In this document: positions 1 to 5,419 of the stretch, in pieces | How the letters are laid out: every line of letters starts with the position of its first letter | Position numbering within the stretch: position 1 is the stretch's first letter | Assembly: GCA_030613225.1 (NCBI GenBank) | Contig: JAUWMJ010000178.1 | Coordinates: 1 to 6,666 of the forward strand | Direction: 5' to 3' | DNA: 6,666 nucleotides | DNA from: Desulfobacterales bacterium | GTDB taxonomy: Bacteria; Desulfobacterota; Desulfobacteria; Desulfobacterales; JAUWMJ01 | Translations under genes and position numbers: made by a program | Notes under the pieces: model-generated | Seen by the model: only the letters and a program-made list of their open reading frames with translations | Database searches by the model: none | Told to the model about the DNA's origin: nothing

Positions 1-617
1 AGCTCTACTATAAGCTGCTCCTGCATGGGCATTGTAATATCTTCCCGTTCAGGGAAAGAATTGACTATTCCTTTCATGTTATCTTTTTCCAGTTCGAGCC
101 ACTGTGGAATACCTCTTCGCACAACAGCATCAAGGGCATCAGTAATGGCCTGCATTTTCCGGCTTTTCTCCCGTATTTCAATAACATCACCTTCTTTTAC
201 AAGATATGACGGAATATTAACCTTCTTACTGTTTATCTGAAAATGATTGTGTTTTACAAAATGTCGACCCTGGGTGCGTGAATTAACGAAACCCAGACGA
301 TATACTACATTGTCAAATCGCCTTTCAAGCATCATAAGAAGATTTGATCCTGTTATACCTTTTTTACGCTCCGCCCTTTCAAAAAACAGGTGAAACTGCT
401 TTTCCGACAGACCGTAAATACGTTTTACCTTCTGCTTTTCTCTAAGTTGAATACCATAATCAGATATCTTTCTTCCACGACGCTGGCCATGTTGTCCCGG
501 CGGATATCCACGTCGATCAAAAGCACACTTGTCGGAATAACAGCGATCTCCCTTAAGATACATTTTTATATTTTCCCGCCTGCATAAGCGGCATACCGAG
601 CCTGTATATCTTGCCAA
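1..617 (-). CDS. rpsD: 30S ribosomal protein S4 (3' end cut by window)
   Basis: S4 is a primary 16S rRNA-binding protein that nucleates assembly of the 30S body; in enterobacteria it also represses the alpha operon translationally. The frame gives 205 residues before the window edge and stops within the family's usual C-terminal ending (LIVE, then a partial Leu codon), so only about three residues are missing. The N-terminus carries the zinc-type cysteine set C9, C12, C26 and C31 (C-x2-C-x13-C-x4-C). The S4 RNA-binding domain lies at about residues 98-160. The start is a TTG at 617-615, giving MARYTGSVCRLC; it sits 5 nt after a full AAGGAGG, and the next in-frame ATG (codon 19) would remove the first two cysteines. 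It is separated from rpsK by an unusually long, hairpin-rich 132 bp spacer. rpoA is expected downstream but lies outside the window. Identity is certain; the TTG start is very likely. Confidence 0.97.
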   Translation of the reverse strand, partial: MARYTGSVCRLCRRENIKMYLKGDRCYSDKCAFDRRGYPPGQHGQRRGRKISDYGIQLREKQKVKRIYGLSEKQFHLFFERAERKKGITGSNLLMMLERRFDNVVYRLGFVNSRTQGRHFVKHNHFQINSKKVNIPSYLVKEGDVIEIREKSRKMQAITDALDAVVRRGIPQWLELEKDNMKGIVNSFPEREDITMPMQEQLIVE

Positions 618-622
618 GTCTT

Positions 623-629
623 CCTCCTT
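623..629 (-). promoter_or_regulatory. Shine-Dalgarno site deciding the rpsD TTG start
   Basis: On the minus strand this reads AAGGAGG, a full match to the usual anti-Shine-Dalgarno tail. It lies 5 nt upstream of the TTG at 617-615. This position, with the conserved MARYTG protein start, fixes the rpsD start at a non-ATG codon. Confidence 0.85.
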
Positions 630-650
630 TTTGGTCAAGCAATTAATAGT

Positions 651-680
651 TGATGAATTCGTAAAAAATCGAATTCATCA
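651..680. repeat. Perfect 11-bp inverted repeat (hairpin nearest rpsD)
   Basis: The arms TGATGAATTCG (651-661) and CGAATTCATCA (670-680) are exact reverse complements around an 8-nt A/T loop. The hairpin can form in the mRNA about 20 nt upstream of the rpsD Shine-Dalgarno site. Its left arm and loop contain the core TTCGTAAAAA, which is shared with the hairpin at 706-740. It is probably part of a dispersed intergenic repeat; that origin is inferred. Confidence 0.85.
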
Positions 681-681
681 G

Positions 682-697
682 TCCCGCCCAGGCGGGA
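682..697. repeat. Short GC-rich inverted repeat
   Basis: TCCCGC (682-687) and GCGGGA (692-697) pair across a 4-nt loop, making a compact GC stem between two AT-rich hairpins. On the minus strand it is followed by CTGATG rather than a T-run, so it does not look like an intrinsic terminator. Its composition differs sharply from the flanking AT-rich DNA. Confidence 0.75.
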
Positions 698-705
698 TTA
701 AAACA

Positions 706-740
706 TTTCGTAAAAAGTGCTTTTTTTACTTTTTACGAAA
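706..740. repeat. Perfect 13-bp inverted repeat (hairpin nearest rpsK)
   Basis: TTTCGTAAAAAGT (706-718) and ACTTTTTACGAAA (728-740) are exact reverse complements separated by a 9-nt loop that is mostly T on the plus strand. The repeat begins 9 nt after the rpsK stop codon. It could protect the 3' end of an upstream transcript or attenuate weakly, but the stem is AT-rich and has no strong T-tract after it on the minus strand. It is the longest perfect inverted repeat I found in the window. Confidence 0.85.
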
Positions 741-749
741 CAATCAGTT

Positions 750-1136
750 TTAAACTCTGCGCCTTTTAGGCGGCCTGCAACCGTTATGCGGTATAGGTGT
801 TACGTCTTTAATAATTACAACTTTAAGCCCAGTTGCCTGCAGCGAACGAAGTGCTGATTCTCTACCCGGCCCAGGGCCTTTTACATAGACCTCAACATTT
901 CTCATCCCATTTTCCATCGCCTTTTTTGCTGCGTCTTCAGCCGCAAGCTGGGCTGCAAAAGGTGTGCTTTTGCGTGACCCCTTAAAGCCCTGAACACCTG
1001 AGCTTGACCATGTCAGGACATTGCCGCCGGGATCCGTTATTGTAACTATTGTATTATTAAAAGTAGCCTGGATGTGTACTACGCCACTGGCTATATTCTT
1101 TTTTTCTTTTTTTTTGGTACGGGTTTTTCTAGCCAT
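750..1136 (-). CDS. rpsK: 30S ribosomal protein S11
   Basis: S11 sits on the platform of the 30S subunit, contacts 16S rRNA near the E site and pairs with S18/S21 in assembly. The 128-residue product is full length for the family. It shows the conserved blocks [18 protein letters not shown] (21-38), [11 protein letters not shown] (53-63) and the C-terminal signature from [14 protein letters not shown] (81-94) to the basic tail [12 protein letters not shown]. The ATG at 1136-1134 gives the expected MARKTR start and has a modest AGGAAC ribosome-binding site. The N-terminal lysine patch is encoded by an A9-G-A7 run at 1115-1099 (plus-strand T runs). It follows rpsM by 40 bp and ends in TAA just before the hairpin-rich spacer. 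Identity is certain. Confidence 0.99.
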   Translation of the reverse strand: MARKTRTKKKEKKNIASGVVHIQATFNNTIVTITDPGGNVLTWSSSGVQGFKGSRKSTPFAAQLAAEDAAKKAMENGMRNVEVYVKGPGPGRESALRSLQATGLKVVIIKDVTPIPHNGCRPPKRRRV

Positions 1137-1176
1137 GTATAAAGTTCCTATATCTTATCTGGTAATGAGTGTGTTA

Positions 1177-1560
1177 TTATTTTTTCTTTATCCCGCCTCT
1201 CTTCTTTACAGCCGACCTTTTGGGTCCTTTGCGCGTACGTGCGTTCGTACTTGTCCTCTGGCCCCGAACCGGCAGTGACCTTCTATGACGAAGTCCACGG
1301 TATGCTCCAAGATCCATCAATCTTTTTATATTCATGGATATTTCCGTGCGGAGTTCACCTTCTACTTTATATTCACTGTCTATTACTTTGCGGATACTAT
1401 TAATCTCCGATTCCGACAGTTGATCAGTCTTTGCATCCGGGTTAATCTTTAGCTGTTTCAGTATTTTATTTGATTCGGACCTGCCTATACCGTAAATATA
1501 TGTCAACCCGATCTCAACTCGCTTACGCTTGGGTAAATCTACACCCGCAATTCTTGCCAA
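1177..1560 (-). CDS. rpsM: 30S ribosomal protein S13
   Basis: S13 lies in the 30S head, forms bridges to the 50S subunit and contacts P-site tRNA through its basic tail. The 127 residues include the helix-two-turn-helix region (about 14-45, [14 protein letters not shown]), the signature [15 protein letters not shown] (89-103) and a lysine-rich tail ending GGIKKK. The residue at position 95 is Ser in a motif where I usually expect Gly (HRKGLP or HRRGLP), a mild variation. The start is TTG at 1560-1558 with an AAGGAGG placed 7 nt upstream, giving the family's [10 protein letters not shown]. The gene ends in tandem stops TAATAA. Its ribosome-binding site abuts the rpmJ stop codon, so coupling with rpmJ is likely. 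Confidence 0.98.
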   Translation of the reverse strand: MARIAGVDLPKRKRVEIGLTYIYGIGRSESNKILKQLKINPDAKTDQLSESEINSIRKVIDSEYKVEGELRTEISMNIKRLMDLGAYRGLRHRRSLPVRGQRTSTNARTRKGPKRSAVKKRGGIKKK

Positions 1561-1567
1561 AGCTTAT

Positions 1568-1574
1568 CCTCCTT
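1568..1574 (-). promoter_or_regulatory. Shine-Dalgarno site deciding the rpsM TTG start
   Basis: This is AAGGAGG on the minus strand, one base after the rpmJ stop codon and 7 nt before the TTG at 1560-1558. With the conserved MARIAGVD protein start, it supports a TTG initiation codon for rpsM. Confidence 0.85.
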
Positions 1575-1688
1575 TTATCCCTGCCTTTGTTTATGCCTTT
1601 TATTTTCGCAGATTACCCTTACAACCCCTTTTCTGCGGACTATCTTACATTTACTGCACATTTTTTTAACCGATGACCTGACTTTCAT
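1575..1688 (-). CDS. rpmJ: 50S ribosomal protein L36
   Basis: This is a small open frame of 37 residues, [15 protein letters not shown] at the start and RHKQRQG at the end. L36 is a zinc-ribbon protein of the 50S subunit that stabilises 23S rRNA near the L7/L12 stalk base and peptidyl-transferase region. The metal-binding set C11, C14, C27 and H32 is complete, so this is the zinc-containing form. Length is exactly typical. The ATG at 1688-1686 is preceded by AAAGGAG. It lies 52 bp after infA and only 14 bp before rpsM, the common bacterial position between infA and rpsM. Identity is secure. Confidence 0.97.
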   Translation of the reverse strand: MKVRSSVKKMCSKCKIVRRKGVVRVICENKRHKQRQG

Positions 1689-1740
1689 CTGAAACTCCTT
1701 TTTTCCTGATCCGTTGGAGCGAATCGAAAACCGGCAGGTA

Positions 1741-1959
1741 CTATTTCGCCCTGTAAGTTATCCTGCCCCTGCTAAGATCATATGGCGAAAGCTCAACCGA
1801 AACTTTGTCTCCAGGTAAGATTTTGATAAAATGCATACGCATCTTCCCTGAAATGTGTGCTAGGACCTGGTGCTTGTTTTCCAGTTCCACCTTGAACATT
1901 GCATTGGGCAAAGTCTCAAGGACAATTCCTTCTGTTTTTATCAATTCCTCTTTAGCCAT
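1741..1959 (-). CDS. infA: Translation initiation factor IF-1
   Basis: IF-1 is a single OB-fold protein that occupies the 30S A site during initiation and modulates IF-2 and IF-3. With the start at 1959 it has 72 residues, the usual length, beginning [11 protein letters not shown]. It carries the family core [14 protein letters not shown] (15-28), AHISGKMR (34-41), LPGDKV (48-53) and [13 protein letters not shown] (58-70). Two adjacent ATGs occur, at 1962 and 1959. I choose 1959 because it gives the canonical MAK start and lies 6 nt after the GGGAG at 1970-1966, against 3 nt for the other. This start overlaps the map stop by one base (TGATG), so the two genes are probably translationally coupled. 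Confidence 0.97.
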   Translation of the reverse strand: MAKEELIKTEGIVLETLPNAMFKVELENKHQVLAHISGKMRMHFIKILPGDKVSVELSPYDLSRGRITYRAK

Positions 1960-2717
1960 CATCTACTCCCGTCTCTTGCACTTAAAATAGCAGGTCCATC
2001 ATTCGTAATTGCTATTGTATGTTCAAAATGTGCGGATAAACCACCATCTTTTGTTACCGCTGTCCACCCGTCTTCAAGTACCTCAACATCATAACCTTTT
2101 TCATTTACCATGGGTTCAACAGCTAACGTCATCCCCGGTTTTAAATGTATTCCCATGCCAGGTTTCCCAAAATTTGGTATCTGGGGATCTTCATGAAGAC
2201 CGCTGCCGATACCATGGCCTACAAATATACGAACAACTGAAAATCCGGCATCTTCCACATGTTTTTGAACTGCATGGGAAATATCTGAAAGGCGACCATT
2301 TACAACTGCTTTTTCAATTCCTTTATAAAGCGCCTGTTCCGTGACATTCATAAGCCGACGGGCGGATTCTGATACCTTACCAACACCCACAGTCAACGCA
2401 GAGTCTCCGTAATAGCCGCCAAAAAGAACTCCAAAATCCATGCTTAAAATGTCGCCCTCTTTAAGCGCCCTTTTAGAAGGAAATCCATGAACAACTGCTT
2501 CATTAACCGAAGTGCAGAGTGAATATGGAAAACCCCTGTAGCCTTTAAATGCAGGCTTTGCTTTGTTCTTCCTTGCCAGTTCTTCTGCAAGGTTGTTTAA
2601 ATAAAGCGTGTTAACTCCCGGTTTGACCTCTGATTCAAGCACAGAAAGAATCTTTGCAACAATTTGATTGCTCGCGCGTATCTTTTCAATTTCTTTAGGT
2701 GATTTTAAAACCACCAT
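1959..2717 (-). CDS. map: Type I methionine aminopeptidase
   Basis: This cytosolic dinuclear-metal enzyme removes the initiator methionine from nascent proteins after deformylation when the second residue is small. The 252 residues form the pita-bread fold of the family, and every catalytic position is present: the five metal ligands D94, D105, H168, E201 and E232, plus substrate-contacting H77 and H175. They sit in the motifs [33 protein letters not shown] and HFEHT. There is no N-terminal zinc-finger extension, consistent with a short bacterial type I enzyme. The ATG lies 1 nt after the secY stop and the gene overlaps infA by one base, so it belongs to the coupled secY-map-infA block. adk, often found between secY and map, is absent here. 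Confidence 0.98.
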   Translation of the reverse strand: MVVLKSPKEIEKIRASNQIVAKILSVLESEVKPGVNTLYLNNLAEELARKNKAKPAFKGYRGFPYSLCTSVNEAVVHGFPSKRALKEGDILSMDFGVLFGGYYGDSALTVGVGKVSESARRLMNVTEQALYKGIEKAVVNGRLSDISHAVQKHVEDAGFSVVRIFVGHGIGSGLHEDPQIPNFGKPGMGIHLKPGMTLAVEPMVNEKGYDVEVLEDGWTAVTKDGGLSAHFEHTIAITNDGPAILSARDGSR

Positions 2718-2718
2718 A

Positions 2719-4017
2719 TCACTGTCGCCCCTTCATCCTGGCTCCGCCTTTTTTCAAAAACCCCTCGTAATGGCGGCTTAACATGTGCGATTCCATTTGT
2801 GCAATCGTATCAATGGCAACCCCTACAACAATCAAAAGTGCGGTACCACCAAAATAAAAAGGAACATTAAATTTTGTTATCAGGATGGATGGCAGAACGC
2901 ATACTGCTGAAACATATACAGCCCCACCAAGAGTAATACGTGTTAATACCCTGTCAATATAATCTGCGGTACGTTTACCCGGGCGAATACCCGGAATATA
3001 ACCGCCCTGTTTTTTCATATTATCTGCCACGTCAACCGGGTTAAATGTAACGGCTGTATAAAAGTAACAGAAAAAGAATATCATCCCCACATAACACAGT
3101 TCATATACAACATTGCCCGGTGTTATTGAAGAGACAATATTCTGCATCCAGGCAACAGTTATAAAACTGGCAATAGTTGCCGGAAACATCATAATTGATG
3201 AAGCGAAAATAGGCGGTATTACGCCTGATGTATTAATCTTAAGCGGCAGATGCGTACTCTGACCGCCATACATTTTTCTGCCGATAATCCTTTTGGCATA
3301 TTGAACAGGTATTCTGCGCTGAGCCTGTTCGACAAATATAATAACAGCTACAACAATAACCATTAGAACAGTCAAAACCAGCACAGGAAATATTCCCATC
3401 GCTCCTGTTGATACAAGGCGAAATGTATTTGCAATCGCTGTCGGCATACTGGCCACAATGCCGGCGAATATAATAAGAGAAATACCGTTGCCGATACCGC
3501 GTTCAGTAATCTGTTCCCCCAGCCACATGATAAATGCAGTTCCGGCAGTAAGGGTAATGACCGTCATCATTCTGAAAGACCATCCCGGTTCGATAACAGC
3601 CCCCATTCTTTCAAGACCGACACTTATACCAAAGCCCTGTATGATACTTAAAACAACGGTTCCGTATCGAGTATATTGAGTAATCTTTTTCCGCCCCTGT
3701 TCACCCTCTTTTTTTAATCGCTCAAGATGCGGCACAACCACGGTCATAAGCTGCAATATAATCGATGAACTAATATAAGGCATTATCCCTAAAGCGAAAA
3801 CAGATAACCGCTCTAAAGCACCTCCGGAAAACATATTAAAAATTCCAAGTATAGTCCCTTTGGCTCTGTCAAAAATTTCAGCGAGAGCTGCAGCGTCTAT
3901 ACCCGGAACCGGCACATGCACTCCCACACGGTATATAATCAGAAACGCAAGAGTGAAAAAAATCCTTTTTTTCAGCTCGGGAATTTTGAATATGTTGCCA
4001 AACCCGCCGCCAATCAT
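2719..4017 (-). CDS. secY: Preprotein translocase subunit SecY
   Basis: SecY is the inner-membrane channel of the SecYEG translocon. The 432-residue product has the full ten-helix layout, roughly at residues 19-38, 68-92, 117-136, 150-168, 178-198, 209-229, 266-288, 304-324, 364-383 and 388-407. The first signature region ([11 protein letters not shown], 31-41) and the second ([21 protein letters not shown], 65-85) are intact. The plug segment lies near 57-66. The fifth cytoplasmic loop has [18 protein letters not shown] (338-355), with the ribosome- and SecA-contacting arginine at 345. The short C-terminal tail follows [10 protein letters not shown]. The ATG follows the rplO stop codon with no gap and has GAGG upstream, implying coupling. 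It is complete and shows nothing abnormal. Confidence 0.99.
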   Translation of the reverse strand: MIGGGFGNIFKIPELKKRIFFTLAFLIIYRVGVHVPVPGIDAAALAEIFDRAKGTILGIFNMFSGGALERLSVFALGIMPYISSSIILQLMTVVVPHLERLKKEGEQGRKKITQYTRYGTVVLSIIQGFGISVGLERMGAVIEPGWSFRMMTVITLTAGTAFIMWLGEQITERGIGNGISLIIFAGIVASMPTAIANTFRLVSTGAMGIFPVLVLTVLMVIVVAVIIFVEQAQRRIPVQYAKRIIGRKMYGGQSTHLPLKINTSGVIPPIFASSIMMFPATIASFITVAWMQNIVSSITPGNVVYELCYVGMIFFFCYFYTAVTFNPVDVADNMKKQGGYIPGIRPGKRTADYIDRVLTRITLGGAVYVSAVCVLPSILITKFNVPFYFGGTALLIVVGVAIDTIAQMESHMLSRHYEGFLKKGGARMKGRQ

Positions 4018-4458
4018 TTATACAACCTCTATGCTTCCGCCAGCCGATTCAATCTTTTTCCTGGCATTCTCACTGATCCTGTTTATCTTAATTTGAAGCG
4101 GATAATTTATCTCACCCAGGCCAAGGAGTTTTATTCCGTCTCTTTTTCCTTTAACAAGTCCCATCCGTATTAGTGCTGCTTCATCAACCGTGCTACCGCT
4201 TTCAAATCTTGACAGGTCACGAATATTTACTTCTATTATTTTCTTTCTGAAAATATTGGCGAACCCGCGTTTTGGCAAACGGCGATGGATAGGCATCTGG
4301 CCGCCCTCAAAACCAGGTCTCACACCTCCGCCGGAACGACTGTTATGTCCCTTTGTTCCCCTGCCTGCTGTCTTGCCTGTACCTGACCCAACACCACGTC
4401 CCAGACGTTTTTTTAATTTACGTGATCCGCTTGCAGGCGATAATTCATTAAGCTTCAT
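4018..4458 (-). CDS. rplO: 50S ribosomal protein L15
   Basis: L15 is a late-assembling 50S protein with a long glycine- and arginine-rich N-terminal extension that threads into 23S rRNA. The 146 residues begin [14 protein letters not shown], continue with the basic [20 protein letters not shown] stretch (21-40) and [18 protein letters not shown] (49-66), and end in the globular part with [15 protein letters not shown] (115-129) and GGSIEVV. I place the start at the ATG 4458-4456, which has a GAGGAG 8 nt upstream and matches the family N-terminus. The longer in-frame option from TTG at 4473 starts within that ribosome-binding site and is rejected. The gene overlaps rpmD by 11 nt and abuts secY exactly. 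Confidence 0.98.
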   Translation of the reverse strand: MKLNELSPASGSRKLKKRLGRGVGSGTGKTAGRGTKGHNSRSGGGVRPGFEGGQMPIHRRLPKRGFANIFRKKIIEVNIRDLSRFESGSTVDEAALIRMGLVKGKRDGIKLLGLGEINYPLQIKINRISENARKKIESAGGSIEVV

Positions 4459-4642
4459 CAATATTCTCCTCAACTTTCACCAGATGCGATACTTTGTTTA
4501 TCATCCCGCGGATAGATGGTTTATCTTGAAGCTCGACACTTCTATTAAGCTTTTGCAGCCCCATACCTCGCAATACCCTTCGGTGCTTTTCCGGTCTTCC
4601 TATCATGCTCTTGACAAGCGTTATTTTCAATGTCCCTGCCAT
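4448..4642 (-). CDS. rpmD: 50S ribosomal protein L30
   Basis: L30 is a small non-essential-type 50S protein near the 5S rRNA region, found in many but not all bacteria. The 64 residues match the family: strand [11 protein letters not shown], then [20 protein letters not shown] (14-33) and the loop-helix [16 protein letters not shown] (42-57), with a short acidic tail EENIDEA. The length is a few residues above the usual 58-61 because of this tail, which encodes the ribosome-binding site and start of rplO. The ATG at 4642 has GAGGG 8 nt upstream. It follows rpsE after an unusually long 103 bp spacer and overlaps rplO by 11 nt. Confidence 0.97.
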   Translation of the reverse strand: MAGTLKITLVKSMIGRPEKHRRVLRGMGLQKLNRSVELQDKPSIRGMINKVSHLVKVEENIDEA

Positions 4643-4745
4643 CTATAATTCCCTCTGATTATCTATGCCGATTGATTTTTTTTAACTATTTTCCAAATGT
4701 TTAAAAGTGTTTGTAATCGCCAATCATCAATCGAAAATCTTCAAT
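4643..4745. other. rpsE-rpmD spacer carrying degenerate 7-mers
   Basis: This 103 bp AT-rich gap sits in a junction that is normally only a few bases. Its rpsE-proximal end has the heptad run at 4715-4742. The octamer CGATTGAT at 4669-4676 is an exact inverted match to ATCAATCG at 4726-4733, with a 49-nt loop. The rpmD-proximal end holds the rpmD ribosome-binding site. I see no gene, promoter or terminator in it. Confidence 0.7.
4715..4742. repeat. Four tandem degenerate 7-mers (AATCNNM)
   Basis: On the plus strand the units are AATCGCC, AATCATC, AATCGAA and AATCTTC, in register, with a decayed fifth unit (AATTTAA) running into the rpsE stop codon. The invariant part is AATC every 7 bases. 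It is short and degenerate, so chance is not excluded, but the phase is exact. Confidence 0.55.
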
Positions 4746-5240
4746 TTAAAGGTCTTCCACATTTATTCCGCGTCTTTTGGCTACCTGCTCTTTGCTCTGA
4801 AGCTGTTCAAGCCCGCTAATCGTCGCTTTAACCACATTATGAGGGTTGTGCGATCCCATGCATTTTGTAAGAATGTTTTGAACACCGGCAACCTCAAGGA
4901 CAGCTCTTACAGCACCCCCTGCGATAACACCGGTTCCCTGAGATGCGGGTTTCAGCAGAACTCTTCCTGCGCCAAATCTTCCTATTGTTTGGTAAGGTAT
5001 TGTTCCATCTACCAGAGGTACATTAACCATGCTCTTTTTCGCTTTTTCCATACCTTTCCGAATTGCTTCCGGCACTTCTCCTGCCTTACCCAGCCCAAAA
5101 CCCACAGATCCTTCACCATCACCAACAACAACGATTGCACTAAAACTGAACCTGCGACCGCCTTTTACGACTTTTGCAACCCTGTTAATATGAACTACCT
5201 TGTCTATTAACTGGTTATCATCTGTATTTTGTTTAAACAA
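4746..5240 (-). CDS. rpsE: 30S ribosomal protein S5
   Basis: S5 lies at the mRNA entry and decoding side of the 30S subunit and affects fidelity. The 164 residues are about family length. The N-terminal double-stranded-RNA-binding-like domain contains the signature from [18 protein letters not shown] to [13 protein letters not shown] (27-60). The C-terminal domain has [19 protein letters not shown] (82-100), [15 protein letters not shown] (102-116), and the S5-typical [12 protein letters not shown] (129-140). The start is TTG at 5240-5238, with AAGGAGG 7 nt upstream. It is flanked on both sides by unusually long repeat-bearing spacers, 179 bp from rplR and 103 bp to rpmD, so it stands apart from its neighbours within the operon. 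The coding sequence is intact. Confidence 0.98.
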   Translation of the reverse strand: MFKQNTDDNQLIDKVVHINRVAKVVKGGRRFSFSAIVVVGDGEGSVGFGLGKAGEVPEAIRKGMEKAKKSMVNVPLVDGTIPYQTIGRFGAGRVLLKPASQGTGVIAGGAVRAVLEVAGVQNILTKCMGSHNPHNVVKATISGLEQLQSKEQVAKRRGINVEDL

Positions 5241-5247
5241 GTACCTG

Positions 5248-5254
5248 CCTCCTT
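5248..5254 (-). promoter_or_regulatory. Shine-Dalgarno site deciding the rpsE TTG start
   Basis: AAGGAGG on the minus strand, 7 nt before the TTG at 5240-5238. No in-frame ATG lies nearby, and a TTG start gives an S5 of normal length. Confidence 0.82.
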
Positions 5255-5306
5255 AGTTTCTTATCTGTAGATTTTGTGCTTTTTGTGGAAAAACTTTTTT
5301 CTTCTC

Positions 5307-5370
5307 GCCACCAAGACACCAAGACACTAAGAACAAATTAAAACCCTTCGTGTCTTTGTGCCTTAGTGGC
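5307..5370. repeat. Palindromic intergenic repeat with 8-mer arms
   Basis: The left arm (5307-5333) is three tandem 8-mers after a GC: CACCAAGA, CACCAAGA, CACTAAGA. The right arm (5344-5370), read in reverse complement, is likewise GC then CACTAAGG, CACAAAGA, CACGAAGG. The arms match at 21 of 27 positions around a 10-nt loop. In the minus-strand transcript four of the six mismatches become G-U pairs, leaving two. This looks like a dispersed palindromic element of the kind seen in intergenic DNA of several environmental bacterial groups. That assignment comes from memory and is unsearched. No flanking direct duplication is obvious. Confidence 0.8.
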
Positions 5371-5384
5371 AAATATTTTTAGTT

Positions 5385-5397
5385 CCGGCTTGTCCGG
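5385..5397. repeat. Short CCGG-N5-CCGG palindrome
   Basis: CCGG at 5385-5388 and CCGG at 5394-5397 flank the 5 nt CTTGT. The surrounding AGTTCCGGCTTGTCCGGG is GC-rich against an AT-rich spacer and lies 15 bp from the larger palindrome. It may be part of the same inserted repeat or a separate one. Confidence 0.45.
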
Positions 5398-5419
5398 GTT
5401 AAGATTCGCTTAATTTCGG

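Larger units (their letters stand above)
618..749. other. rpsK-rpsD spacer with three successive hairpins
   Basis: This 132 bp gap interrupts genes that are usually close together. It contains three consecutive inverted repeats (706-740, 682-697 and 651-680) followed by the rpsD ribosome-binding site, and no open frame worth calling. None of the hairpins is followed on the minus strand by a proper T-tract, so I do not call a terminator. I see no convincing promoter. Since rpsD must be expressed, read-through transcription across the spacer is the simplest reading. Confidence 0.8.
5241..5419. other. rplR-rpsE spacer with long palindromic repeat
   Basis: This 179 bp gap is far longer than usual between these two genes. 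Reading on the minus strand, it holds a short CCGG-spaced palindrome (5385-5397), the large imperfect inverted repeat (5307-5370), an A/T-rich stretch, and the rpsE ribosome-binding site. No open frame, promoter or T-tailed terminator is apparent. Confidence 0.8.

Noticed and set aside
25..587. Plus-strand open frames of 65-71 codons at the left edge
   Set aside because: They lie antisense to the clear rpsD frame, have no ribosome-binding site and give no recognisable protein.
630..660. Possible promoter for rpsD (TTGACC with an AT-rich TATTAAT nearby, minus strand)
   Set aside because: TTGACC lies right at the ribosome-binding site with no room for a downstream -10 box, and the elements are in the wrong order.
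682..740. Intrinsic terminator after rpsK
   Set aside because: Neither the AT-rich 13-bp stem nor the short GC stem is followed by a T-tract on the minus strand, and rpsD must still be transcribed.
1960..1962. Upstream ATG for infA giving MMAKEEL
   Set aside because: It is only 3 nt from the GGGAG site; the second ATG has 6-nt spacing and gives the canonical 72-residue IF-1.
4459..4473. Five-codon N-terminal extension of rplO from a TTG at 4473
   Set aside because: That TTG overlaps the GAGGAG ribosome-binding site of the ATG at 4458, and the family starts at MKLNEL.
4190..5210. Longer plus-strand open frames (152 and 167 codons) opposite rplO/rpmD and rpsE
   Set aside because: They are shadows of strongly conserved ribosomal genes; their sequences have no family features and no initiation signals.
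5307..5370. CRISPR-like array
   Set aside because: The 8-mers are contiguous with no spacers and are arranged as one palindrome; there are no cas genes.
5307..5370. Insertion sequence or transposon
   Set aside because: It has no transposase frame and no clear target-site duplication; the element is too short to be more than a non-autonomous repeat.
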